Below, in pieces: positions 48,794 through 59,140 of a stretch of DNA of 64,000 nt. This DNA comes from Proales similis. Its lineage: Eukaryota > Rotifera > Eurotatoria > Ploima > Proalidae. The position numbers and the translations under genes were made by a program. A model generated the notes under the pieces. The model was not told the DNA's origin and ran no database searches. It saw only the letters and a list, made by a program, of their open reading frames with translations. Location of the stretch: assembly GCA_019059635.1 (NCBI GenBank), contig JAGVRJ010000006.1, positions 620,001 through 684,000 on the forward strand, read 5' to 3'. Numbering within the stretch: the stretch's first letter is position 1; each line of letters starts with the position of its first letter.

Positions 48794-49432
48794 TCTTTGC
48801 GAGGATTTTTCCGAACCGAATGTCTCTAGCAAAGCCAATATCCGACCATATGAACTTAACGCAATGTCCGTCTATTTCATTGGACTCTGAGGTTAACCGA
48901 ATCGACTCTCTTCCATTTAAGTATATCCTGCCGCATAATTTGGCCTTTTTATTATGAATGTGCGTCCATTGCGCCTGTCTCCACTGCGCTTTATCACGTC
49001 AATTCGAGCCGAACGGCTGACCGTCTGACAGTCTCGACCTAACACAGCTCCTCAATGCTCTCTCCCGCAATTATTTCAGCCGATTCGTGTGAAAATCTAG
49101 TCGAAACTCTCCTTCTTTGCTCATAGTTGGGAATGTCTAACCCATTACAGCAATGCAGGGAGCAGGGAATGAGTTACTTGTGAGATTTGGGATTGACGTC
49201 GTAACACCAACTCCACGTTGAGAATCAGTTCATTTCCGACTGTTTAAGTTTAAAAGTCAAACAGAAAGCGCTGGAGAAAATTAAGTAAGACACAACACGC
49301 GTCTGATCAAGAGTTTCTAAGTTCATGCTCATCGTTCGAAACATTAAAACGCAATTATGAGCTGTTTTAAACATTAGTTGAACGTTATCTGATAGCAAAA
49401 TTTAATCGGTTTTTTTTATTGAAAACTCACCA
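48794..49432. other. Divergent promoter region, RSF1 (-) / RNase T2 (+)
   Basis: About 640 bases. Nothing is recognised beyond short T-runs just before the RNase T2 start. Confidence 0.45.
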
Positions 49433-50277
49433 ATGGTTTCTTTGTTCGCACTGACCATTGTCAGCGTTCTGTCTCTACAAGCGGCTGCCTCGCAAAACAG
49501 ACACCACTTTCAGGAGCATTCTTCTGTAAAGACCGACTTCGATTATCTCATATTCCGACAGATATGGCCAGCGTCTACTTGTCTGTTTCCGGGACACAAT
49601 CACTGCGCCATAGCGAATAATATAACGAACTGGGTCATTCATGGCCTATGGTATGATTTTGTCCCTTAAATTGCCCTTTAAATAACCAAAGCGAATTGAG
49701 TTTAAGGCCTTCGATCAAGAGCGAGATCGGGCCTCAATACTGTAACCGATCGCTTCCCTTTGACTTTAATTCAATCAAGTGGCTTCTTCCGTCTCTACTT
49801 GAGTATTGGCCAAATCTGTTTACCAACACGCCGCTTGATTCTTTTTGGAAACATGAATGGGAGAAGCATGGAACCTGTGCGCTCAGTTTGCCTCAAGTTA
49901 AATCAGAAAGTGACTATTTCAACATAACTCTTAATTTACTGGCGCGATATGATTTCGGACCGGTGCTTCAGCGATACTCGATCGTGCCAGATGACACTCT
50001 TCTATACGAACTGGACAAAATCAAGTTTGCGGTGCAAAGCCTCTTGAAAGTTGAGCCGATGATTGTCTGCTACGTTCTGAAAGATTCTGATGTGCAGTAC
50101 TTGGCTCAAATGCAGATATGCTTTAGCAAGCAGTTTGAATTGGTCGACTGCGAATTCGAGGCAATTGAAATGGCCAACATTACACGCACTAATCAACCAC
50201 AAGAGATACAATGCCTATCGCATCTTCCAGTTCACTATCCAACTATCAAGCACACTGAGATATTCAAGAGACGCTAG
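49433..50277 (+). CDS. RNASET2: Ribonuclease T2
   Basis: A secreted or lysosomal acid endoribonuclease, about 262 residues. Exons 49433-49650 and 49707-50277. N-terminal signal peptide (MVSLFALTIVSVLSLQAAAS). Both catalytic segments are intact: VIHGLWP (CAS I, split by the intron within the Trp codon) and FWKHEWEKHGTC (CAS II) with the two catalytic His and the Glu. Cys residues fit the disulfide pattern of animal T2 enzymes, and N-glycosylation sites (for example NITL, NRSL) are present. The protein ends in KRR shortly after the core. It is convergent with DGCR6. Confidence 0.96.
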
Positions 50278-50691
50278 AAGCTCGAACACGCCTCGAAAAC
50301 TGCAATAATCTAAAACAAAGCTCTTAAACTGTCATTTCGATATCCTTCGATTAGAATCACAATTATATTAGCGAATCGATGTTGAAGAAGCGAAGTTGAA
50401 AAATTGACTTTTTAAAATTATTGAGCTATCACCAAATAGCTATGCCTCTCAGACTTTAATCGCTCTAATAAACATGCAATCATCCAGCTGGCAAAGCTGT
50501 TTTGACTTTTGAATTGACATGATTATTTAATAAATCATAGGTGTGGACGCACAGTATATTATTTATTAAATTCGATTTCTCTCAAGTGAGAGTGTGATTG
50601 CTTCCAACAGCACTTTTTAAAATGAAATAAGAATTGTACGCTTTCAGATAAACAGTCTCTTAATTGAATGAGCACAGCTTACATGTGGTCA
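50278..50691. other. Convergent 3' region, RNase T2 / DGCR6
   Basis: About 410 AT-rich bases including AATAAA-like elements near 50,470 and 50,530. No gene was recognised. Confidence 0.45.
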
Positions 50692-51373
50692 TTAGCTTCT
50701 GTAAGGATCTAACCGGCTGATTTTTTTTATCAGTTCGAGCAGCTGCATTTGAAATTCGATCTCTTCTGAATTATTGGTGCACGAAAAGCCGACGACGCCA
50801 GCTTTAGACATGGTCTCTTGCTGCTCACCGACCTTTTCTTCCAGCTCTTTGTAATATTTCAAATCGAATCGATGCAACTCATCCTTAACGCGCTTGTCAA
50901 AAGCCTTTTGCTCTCTTGTAGAGAGAGTTATTAGTCTTTGAAAGCCAGAGAGACAGTCACTTACATCCATCTCTCGTTTGTTGGCTGCTCTCGTCGTGTT
51001 GTAATGGTGCAAACGAGTTTCACATGCTTTTTCGGTCGCTTTATGCCTCTTGAGAAGCTGATTTCGTTGAGAATTCAACTCTTTCTGGAGCTTTGCGCGC
51101 TCCTCAAATCGATTTCGCTCATCCAAATGCTGCAGCTCGCATAGATTGTTTACAATGTCGAACACCGTTCCGTCTAACAGTGAGGATACCAACGAGTTGA
51201 GAAAGTCCGACTGACAGCGCTGCTGAAAATTTCTGGACAATTGCTTAGAGTTTTGAATGAAATTCACTGTTGAAGAGATACTTTGGTGCTTTTTGTACTA
51301 GCCGCTTGACCTCTTCTAAGTAGAGTGTATGCCTTTGTCTTAGAATCTCTCGTGAGCTTTCTGTTTCAGTCAT
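50692..51373 (-). CDS. DGCR6: DGCR6 / gonadal (gdl) family protein
   Basis: About 210 residues; exons 51373-51282 and 51232-50692. DGCR6 is a conserved coiled-coil protein of unclear biochemical role; the fly relative is gdl. Matching landmarks: FQQRCQSDFLNSLVSSLLDG, TVFDIVNNLCELQHLDERN, and KAGVVGFSCTNNSEEIEFQM with LELIKKI near the end. The central part is heptad-like with many Arg, Glu and Gln. A strong donor-like GTAAGT occurs inside exon 2 near 50,965, but no acceptor keeps the frame, so I left the segment in. Length fits the family. Divergent from the TAF1C gene, 384 bases away. Confidence 0.92.
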
Positions 51374-51757
51374 GCTTTCTTTCTTTTCAAAGCTACCGTA
51401 TTCGCTCGGTAATTTCGACTACCTTCGCGCTTAATATTCGAATAAGGAAAAACTTTTATACGGATTTATTTAACAATTTAGCCGATTATGTTAGATAATT
51501 GCCAAATTATCTTTAATTTGCATTAATTATTCAAATCAGCTCATTTTACTATTATCATCGCCCATAGTTAAAACTTTCATAGTCCATAAAAATAGGATAT
51601 ATTATCTTAATAATGACATAATCAAGCATAATGTTTACAAATTAGGGGAAAATTAACTCAATTTTACTTTTGCTTTTTGCCTTTTCGCTTTTGAGCGAAT
51701 ACGGAAGCTGAGCATTGCTAATTGTACGATGCATTATAAAATGTTCTTAGTCACAAT
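51374..51757. other. Divergent promoter region, DGCR6 (-) / SAND-TAF1C (+)
   Basis: About 380 AT-rich bases; no motif or gene recognised. Confidence 0.45.
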
Positions 51758-53729
51758 ATGCAACGTGACTTTCCTTCGAGTCTTGTAAATGGCTCCTGGC
51801 CGATCAATTCTCTTAATCAAGGCTGCCCGATCGGGTTCGCCTATTCATTAAGTCTGCAATCGAGTCAAAATGGTATTGAGGCACTGAAGCAGGCGACCTT
51901 TAGGGAGAGTCTCATGACACCTTCTGTGCCAGTTCCTTTATATGGCAAGTAAAATTGTTTATCGATTTAATGATGGACTTGTAATCAAAGTTGAAATTCA
52001 GAAAACTCGCCAGGAAGCTACAAACAGTCGATAAACCAATCAAACCTAATGCGTCATGAGTGGAAAAGTGCCTGTTGCAAGTCGGGCAGGGCTCGGTTTT
52101 TTCCGGAATTTTTCGCCACAGGTCACTCGGGACGCTGCTTTCTTGCCGACGGATACTGGTTCACTCCGCGTCAATTTGAATCTTACTCCGGATCGACAAC
52201 GATTAACTGGAAGTCTTCGATCAAAGTATTTTACTCTGCGTCCAAAAGCGATTCTCAAAAGAATTGGATGAGAAATTTGCTTGAAGCCGGTGTTATACAA
52301 AGGCGAGCAGTCACATGTACATGTCAATCTTGCCTGACTTGCTTTAATCTGAAGGTAGCGATTTCCTCATTTTTTTTTCTATTCAAAAGAAGCATAGCGC
52401 TCTTTAGTTAGGCAATGAGCAACTTGTTCAAACCGCTTTCACTGAAAAAGATCATGAGCTACTGACCATACATCCGGCGAGCATGTGTTCCGATCAAATT
52501 CAGATTCGCTTGTACAAGTTTGAAAGAGATAGTTTCGAGCTGATCGATTTTCAGAAACTAGAAAATCAAAAACCGAATACAATGCAACGTCCGCTGAGTT
52601 ACTTTTCTGTGCCGCACATAAAGCTCTCAAATTTTGATGAATCAAATCGTTTCGCTGCCTCTCATCAGGCCTTTGAGGCTTATTTATGCGTCAACTGGCA
52701 TGAAAAGCATTTGAGCATGTTCAAGATAACGGTAGATGAAAGAAAATGCGTCAAACCGGAAAAGCTTTACGACTTGAGCTTTCAAACGGATTCGATAATT
52801 GATGTGACATCTTCGGATTTGATAAGAGGCGAGTCAGCTGCTATAACTCAGCATTCCATTTACGTGTTTCGGCCTGGACAAGGCGAGCCACAGCCGATCT
52901 GCTCGCCTTTGCTCGCGTCGGAAAATTCTCATTCAAAAAGGGTTTCATTCGGTTCTCATCCGAGGCAAATTATTGTGGCAGATAATTATAAATTAACTTC
53001 GTACGATCTGAGAATTCGCGATTCAATGCAATCCTCGACAATATTCGACTCTGGCCGGTGGAGCTCACGGGCCTCGGAGTACATCAGATTTCACCAGCTA
53101 AATAAAGAAGATCGTCATAAGCACATCCTGATGCTCTCGGACACGATTTGTGTGATTGACGATCGCTATGCAAAAGCAGCCTTGCTCGACTGGCCTCACA
53201 AACTAAAGCCTTCCTGCAGTTTAATAACGGCTGTAGACCAAGCACCAGTCACAAAGTTTATTTTTAGCAGCGACTCCGTTAGTACTTACATGCACGAGTA
53301 TTTCTCCAATCCAAATGGCTCATTAGTTAGTTCATTGCCTTCACCGCTCTGTTTCAATTCCAAAGATCTCGCGTCTGAAATCGAGCCAAGAATCGATCAA
53401 CGGTTAAGCAAAAGCCTATATCGATTGACTCAGTCGCCTATCATTGGTCTCAGTGCCCTGCCATACAAAGACGCTTCTATTATATTTCAAGTAGCCTTTT
53501 GATAAAACAAAAGCCGCACAATCTTCGTAATGGGTATTTTCAAAAGCTTAATTTAGATTATGACTTGTTCTACCAAAGGATTCAAAAAGGAACAGTTGAT
53601 CAAGAATTAAATGAAAGAGCTTATTCAAAACTGATTGGTGAGCATTTTTTCCATCCGCTTTCTCTACGTTGCAAATATTCAGATTTCGGTCTTTTTAACT
53701 TGAAGAGAAATACAAACTCGGAAATTTAA
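51758..53729 (+). CDS. TAF1C: SAND domain joined to TAF1C-like RNA polymerase I factor
   Basis: Proposed exons: 51758-51948, 52018-52354, 52408-53490, 53547-53637, 53683-53729; about 582 residues. Residues 65-175 read as a SAND DNA-binding domain: CCKSGRARFFPEFFATGHSG, YWFTPRQFE, then NWKSSIKV, ending in CTCQSCLTC, as in DEAF-1/GMEB-type proteins. From about residue 200 the protein matches TAF1C, a subunit of SL1/TIF-IB that brings polymerase I to rDNA promoters: FGSHPRQIIVADN, then ILMLSDTICVIDDRYAKAAL with LDWPHKL, SPIIGLSALP and IIFQLNLDYDLFYQRI. The joining intron (52355-52407) has GT/AG ends and keeps phase 0. The TAF1C part is sure; exon 2's acceptor and the union of both parts are inferred. 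Its C-terminal half is shorter than in vertebrates. Confidence 0.7.
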
Positions 53730-53820
53730 AAGACGAATTATCGGAAGTGTCGGTGCTTATAACAGGCAAGCATGATTCCACTCGATAATTAATCATATTA
53801 AATGAAATCGACGTCCAGAT

Positions 53821-54187
53821 ATGAGTCTAAACCAGCAGCTTATGAACTCGACGAAATTAAAGCGAAAAATCGCTCATGAATCGTGTTCATATTGCCGGCC
53901 AGCACAAAGCCGTGTCAATCTAGCTTCGACATCAGGGAGTTGTGCCAAGTGCGGACTGAAATTACGCTTTGTACAGAGTTTCTTTGTAAGCTTCTAGTTA
54001 TTCTGACTTTGAACGGTTTTTTGTTTTGATTCAAAAATCGAATCCGTAGGCTCTAGAAAATTATTCAGAGCAATCAAAACACAACTTGACAGAATTGAAA
54101 AGACTCGACTGTGATCAGAATGGAAGCAATAGCTCGCAATTGAGCCGCAAATTGGCATCTATCTGGACGACACCTGCCCAAAGTTAA
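53821..54187 (+). CDS. Small zinc-ribbon-like protein, unknown
   Basis: Exons 53821-53985 and 54050-54187 give 100 residues. I do not recognise it firmly. It has two Cys pairs, CSYC and CAKC, 22 residues apart, as in a zinc ribbon, in a basic context. RNase P/MRP-type small subunits have such ribbons, but I cannot claim that identity. The second exon soon ends, while another frame stays open from about 54,135 to 54,359 and is rich in Lys and Arg. This suggests a missed intron or a frameshift that extends the protein. It follows the TAF1C stop by 91 bases on the same strand. Confidence 0.4.
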
Positions 54188-55258
54188 TAACAAGAGGCCG
54201 AAGCGAAAATTGTTTACGCGCTGCAACCATTTACAACAGAGAAATAGCCACATTGATCGCAAATCGAGTTCACAGAGTGCCGATAAAGCCTCCGAACTCA
54301 AAGTCAAATCGTATTTTATCAGGCTTTCCTCAATGAGCTTAAGGTTTTTTCAATCAATGACGCTAATCTAATTAGAGTAGACTAGCTCTCAAGAAGCCAT
54401 CCGACGACGGTTCCACTTTCCTATTTTGTGCTCTTGTTTTCGTTAGTTTGCTTATTCGTTGCATGCTTTAATAAAGTGCAATACGATGCTCGGCAATCAC
54501 AACCCAGAACATATTTTACAATAAATGCAGGCGTCGACGACTGGGGTCAAAAGAAATATTGCTGATGACCAAACTAGGAGTAGAAGAAGATTCTTCGATG
54601 CAAAATAACTCGGCTGAAAAACCGGCTGGCTCGCTGGCAATTATCTGGCCGTTTAGACTCTGCCTCTATTTTGTCTATTTGTCCGTTCGCCTGGTTTTAC
54701 GCCAACTGGCTAACTTCTAATTGCATTCTCGCAGATTCAGCGCTCGAGCTAATTGAGTCGGCCCGGCATTAAACGCACTTGTGAACATGTGCACATTTGC
54801 AGCATAGTTCAGCGGTGAATAACCAAGAAGCCGCAAGTGCTATGCAGTCATGCGATTAGCGCCATGCGAAAATATGATTTGTGCGCTTAGCTAAGTGCAT
54901 TTCACCTTATTAATAAAATCTGGCCAAGTAATTTGATCCAGTGCGGCTTATCGTTCATCTGACCGCCTCTTATTCTTGGCGTTTGTCATAAAGTCGCCCG
55001 ATAAAACATGAACACTTTGGCTTTGACGTGCTTGTCCAACTCAATTGATGTTGACAAGACCACCTTAGCTTAGCACCTTCAATCTTCAACTTGAAGCATT
55101 CTTGACTTTTACTGTCTTAAAACGAGCTCTGAATCTGCACGTTTGTTCATTCAAAACTGGCAAAATTCTTTCGGCTCAACTGGTTTTAATTTAATTTAAG
55201 ATTGAATGCGTCTCGGCTGGAGCTGTAATTTGTGCGCCATAAGCCTAAAAATTCGATC
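54188..55258. other. Intergenic region upstream of innexin
   Basis: About 1,070 bases. The first 170 bases are an open basic frame that may belong to the preceding small gene. The rest has no recognised gene or repeat and should contain the innexin promoter. Confidence 0.45.
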
Positions 55259-56685
55259 ATGATAGGTTCTGTTTTGGGCGAGATTCGGTCATTTGCCAAC
55301 AAGCACGATGATGATATAATCGATCGCTACAATCACCGTTACACAGTTATGTTTATATCGATTTTTATTTTTGTAATTGCGACCAAGCAGTATTTTGGAG
55401 AACCGATTGTGTGGTGAGTCTTAAGACCTCTAGCTTGTCCACGACAGAATCTCAATTTTCATTTTTCTTAGCTGGACTCCAGCCCAATTCACAGGATCAC
55501 ACAACGCTTATGCCAACACTCTTTGGTAAGACCTCAAAATTAAAAAGCTCATATCAAAGACAGCCTGACTGATTGACAATAAGTTGGACCCATGGAACCT
55601 ATCCAGTCGCCCAGGAACAACCTTATCACACAGTTGATCGAACTCAAGTTCTTCCATATTACCAATGGGTGCCATTTATTCTTCTGTTTCAGGCAGCTTG
55701 TTTCACTCTACCAAACGCTCTGTGGCACTGGCTGAGCCGCTCGGCTGGAATTGATGTGTCAACAATTGGAAAGAATGCCGCTTCCCTTGGAAATTTAGAC
55801 GTCGAAAAGAGAGAAAAGGTCATCGGCTTCATGGCTCGTCACATTCAGACAGCTTTTAGCCTAAAGTTCGAGTATCAGCTCACGTTTAAAAAGTTCAACT
55901 TGCATAAACGGCTACCGTTTGGAAGGAGACACGGCAACTACGTTTTTCTTAGCTATCTTATGGTTAAATTACTCTACGTACTGAACGCTGTTCTTCAAAT
56001 TATTTTGATGAATTCGTTTTTTGGATTCAAATATCACTCGTATGGCCTTGAGTTTCTTGTCAAGTTTGCCGCTGGCGAGGACTCGTCACGAATCGATTTG
56101 GCTTTTCCAAGGTAAGAAGCAAACTTGTATAAATCTATTCTTCGTCTTCATACTAAAAGAGGCTCATAAAAAAGAATCACATTTTGTGACTTTAAAATTC
56201 GGAATGTAGCAGACAATATTCATCTGCACAGTGTCCAGTGCACGCTTCCTATAAATTTGTTCAACGAGAAATTCTTCATCTTCTTCTGGTTCTGGCTAAT
56301 ATTCTTGGCCGCGGCCACTTTGCTCAGTCTCATTGGCTGGCTAAGAGTGTTTTGGCCCGCTTACCGCAGAAAGGTGATAACTAAATATTTGCAGTGCCAA
56401 CACAAACTTGGAGATAGTGACCGCGAAAGATACCTATTTAATTACTTTGTGGAAGAGTTCTGCCATCTGGACGGCATTTTTCTTTTCGAAATGGTCAAGC
56501 GAAATAGCAATTATATTACGACTTCAGAAGTGATAAGCAACCTATGGACACGATTTTGTCATGAATACAGCCAACCTCAACAGGAAGCCCGCTTACTAAG
56601 GCATTTGAAGCGAGCTGAGGCGGCAGTTCAGCTTGAGCTTTTGGATGACGAGGTTAAAGTCCCATTAGCAGGGCACCATGCATAG
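55259..56685 (+). CDS. Innexin (gap-junction subunit)
   Basis: About 415 residues. Exons: 55259-55413, 55472-55525, 55584-56111, 56175-56685. Four transmembrane helices: YTVMFISIFIFVIATKQYF, the helix after YYQWVPFILLFQ (the YYQW innexin signature), SYLMVKLLYVLNAVLQIIL, and FFIFFWFWLIFLAAATLL. Two Cys lie in each extracellular loop (IVCWTPAQF and TLCWTHG; ITFCDF and VQCTLPIN), as innexins require. Both Trp-Cys codons of loop 1 are recreated across splice junctions, which supports the models. ATG at 55259 was chosen over an upstream GTG. Innexins form protostome gap junctions, which is the main clue to the organism. Exact paralogue not assigned. Confidence 0.95.
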
Positions 56686-56911
56686 TTTTCATTTGCGATT
56701 GTGTCCATCTGATTAATAAATATAAAACAAATCATCAATTCTGGGCTTAAGCGTTTCATAATAGCAAGACAATGAATTTTCGAAGAGCCAATCACTTAGT
56801 TGGTTAGTGCGCACTACATGAGAAAGAATTGTAGCGAGCGTTCACGACAGAAACGGTTGTACATTACAACTAACCATTTCAAAAGCGCAGATTTCAAATA
56901 AGTTGATAAAA

Positions 56912-57689
56912 ATGCAAAGCGAGCTGAGACTAGCGCTGCTGATCGGAAGCATGGCTGCTTTGTCATTTGCTTTCCCCAACGGTGCACCTTTGAACACTTG
57001 TGTGAGCATGATGCCAGGACATGGTGCAGCCCCTAAAACTGGTCAGCCTCCGTTTGAAATCCAAGTTCAACCCTTCAATGACATGTTCAACGGTAACATT
57101 CGAGATGGTCTTGTCCAGGGCAAAGGATGAACTATTCTACTTTTAAGTGAGTCTTTTCTCCAAGGGGCCAAAATTCATGGGCTTCTTAATTCAGGCCAGA
57201 GGTAAATGGGACGGCAGAGCTCTTGGTCATTGGATCGAACAAAGTGATAAAACCCAAACGATCCCATGTTTCAATCTTCCTGGAGTAAGCGAATTGCCTT
57301 TCTATTTATTTTCGGCCTTAAGTTCTATAATTCATGATGCTAGAGTGCTGTGACACATCACCACCTTAAACCAAAGAGCCAGCTTACAGCAGCAGACTCA
57401 TTTGATTCAGTTCATCTGCAATGGATCCCGCCCAAAAGCGATAAGCTTAATCGAGTTAAATTTATGTAATGCTTCTAAACTTGTTTAAGATCTCACTCGA
57501 CTTGTCTTAATTTAAAATCGTGATAGTGCTACGGTCGTGGAAAACTTCAGCAATATCTACACCAACGTGAGTCTTCAGATTAAACTCAGCGATTACGGAC
57601 GCAAGTTTTAGAATCAAGCAGTCGAGAAAATCTTTTGCAACTGCAAATCCCTGACTATCATGACAAAACCAGAATTTTTCTTTCCTTGA
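56912..57689 (+). CDS. Secreted reeler-domain protein
   Basis: About 186 residues. Exons: 56912-57112, 57165-57284, 57344-57465, 57527-57566, 57612-57689. A signal peptide (ALLIGSMAALSFA) is followed by the reeler (reelin N-terminal) domain: FPNGAPLNTCVSMMPGHGA, then GPKFMGFLIQARG, CFNLPGSAVTHHH, LQWIPP and IATVVENFSNIY. These match single-domain reeler proteins of invertebrates, some of which are induced by infection; that role here is only a possibility. The donor of intron 1 (GTCCAG) is weak but is the only one that keeps the frame. Same strand as innexin, 226 bases after it. Confidence 0.85.
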
Positions 57690-58023
57690 AATTCTTATTC
57701 TCCTAATTCAATCAAGTTTTGTAATGGAATCGAATGAATAAAGATTTGTACCGATCTTAAAATAACTACTCGAATTTAACTGAAAATTAACAAGCTCTTT
57801 TTTTTTTAAATTAATTTATTTCGGCCGAGAGGTGTTTGGAGTTCGTCTACTTAGTTCGAATACCGATCTCTTTGACATCGACTCCTTTAAAATTAGGACA
57901 AAAGTAAATAAGACTGCTGAATGTATGAATCGTTTGCTTTTGAGTCGGGCTGCTTGATTCGCACTGTCAATCAGACAATGTAGGCAATCGATGGAATCAT
58001 CGTGAACTCAATCGATATGGTTT
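57690..58023. other. Convergent 3' region, reeler / RPL38
   Basis: About 330 bases. On the minus strand it may contain a further RPL38 exon (acceptor GATTGACAG near 57,975); see the RPL38 entry. AT-rich with a T-run near 57,800. Confidence 0.4.
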
Positions 58024-58526
58024 TTATGCATCACTCAACAGCAGTGGCAACCAGCCGTCCGAAGCAAAGCAGAAACTGTTTTGAAAATTACCCGGAGGAA
58101 GAGACTGCTTGATCTTGTCGGCCTTTTCCTTGTCGCTGACGACCAGGGTGTACAAGAATCGGCTGCAGCGAGCCTTGAACTTGATATTATCCTTGTTCTT
58201 CTTGATTCTGATCGCTTAAACGAACTCTGGTTATTAGGGTGATTTAAAAGTCTGGCGCGGTCTGGGTGCGCTGCTCGACCAGTCAGTTCACTAAGTTAAA
58301 GGTTCTCAACATTTTGTATTCAATGAAGAGGTGTCAGTTAATGTGTCATCATTTGGTGAGCAGCGCACTTGGCTAACCGCCGGTCCGCCACTTACAACGA
58401 ACGTCCTTTCTCTTCACAGTGACTAAGAAGTCTTTGATCTCGTGAATTTGTCTCGGCTTTTAACCAAACGCATTCTGATTTAGATTATTTCTCGAACAAA
58501 TTTATTTCTTAGAAGAACTATACCAT
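58024..58526 (-). CDS. RPL38: 60S ribosomal protein L38 (eL38)
   Basis: Exons: 58526-58524 (the ATG alone), 58456-58396, 58214-58024. The body is typical: [20 protein letters not shown], then [41 protein letters not shown]. An intron right after the start codon is typical of ribosomal protein genes. After LPPG, where other animals end with a short V-K-rich tail, this frame continues for about 20 residues ([21 protein letters not shown]). The GGTAATTTT at that point could instead be a donor leading to an exon near 57,974-57,900. Intron 2 (58215-58395) carries a box C/D snoRNA. Confidence 0.9.
58266..58368 (-). ncRNA. Box C/D snoRNA in RPL38 intron 2
   Basis: On the RPL38 coding strand: box C ATGATGA (58352-58346), box D' CTGA (58337-58334), box C' ATGTTGA (58312-58306, one mismatch), box D CTGA (58286-58283). 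The ends pair in an 11-base perfect stem, GTGCGCTGCTC with GAGCAGCGCAC, extended by ACCA/TGGT. The 3' end lies about 51 bases before the intron acceptor, a spacing favoured for intronic C/D snoRNAs. Such RNAs guide 2'-O-methylation of rRNA. The sequence upstream of box D (TTTAACTTAGTGAA) is the likely guide; I cannot name the target base. Confidence 0.8.
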
Positions 58527-59140
58527 CTTCCCGTCTCTTGCAAATATGAACCGCGTCTATCTAAAGGATCAGGCTGATTGAAAGCGATTTAGTACTTGTC
58601 TTCAACTGCCGGCTATGTAAGTGCTCTTTTCGAAATTGCCTCACGCACTCGCGCATGCGCTATCTGCAGACTTTCAGTCGATTAAACGCATTCGATCATG
58701 TTTGAAATTTTGTCTTGCTATCCATCTGTTCTGTAGGAACTATTTCAGGTCAAAATATTCTTATTTTCGTATTTAAAATAAGAGAGAACGCTTAAAATCC
58801 TGCCAAATCGCTTCCTTTATTGATTATAACAAAGACAGTCGAATCAATTTTTTAATTGAACAATTTCAGCATTGGTTAAGCCGCAAGTCAAAAACGCTTG
58901 CTTCTGGAGATTAATTTTTCCCTAAATCCTTATTTAGTCAAATAACAATCTGATCAATAGAACTCTTGGTGCCAGCTCTGCGGATTTCACCCAAGGTAAA
59001 TAGAATCAAAAAGACTTGTGTCAAGTTAAATCAGATTTTGAATGAAGCCAGAGCATCAGATAAACGAAATTATGAGCAATTTTTGAGAGACAACGAAGCG
59101 ACAAGTTTCTTAAGTAAAATTTTCAAAATCGATTACAAAC
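58527..59140. other. Divergent promoter region, RPL38 (-) / DCTN1 (+)
   Basis: About 610 bases. A GTAAGTGC donor near 58,615-58,622 may end a 5' untranslated exon of DCTN1. A frame without ATG at 58966-59202 in a different phase is unexplained. No CAP-Gly coding sequence was found here on the plus strand. Confidence 0.5.

Noticed and set aside
50910-50965. A 50-base intron within DGCR6 exon 2, suggested by a strong GTAAGT
   Set aside because: No AG at a position that preserves the frame; reading through gives an open, family-compatible protein.
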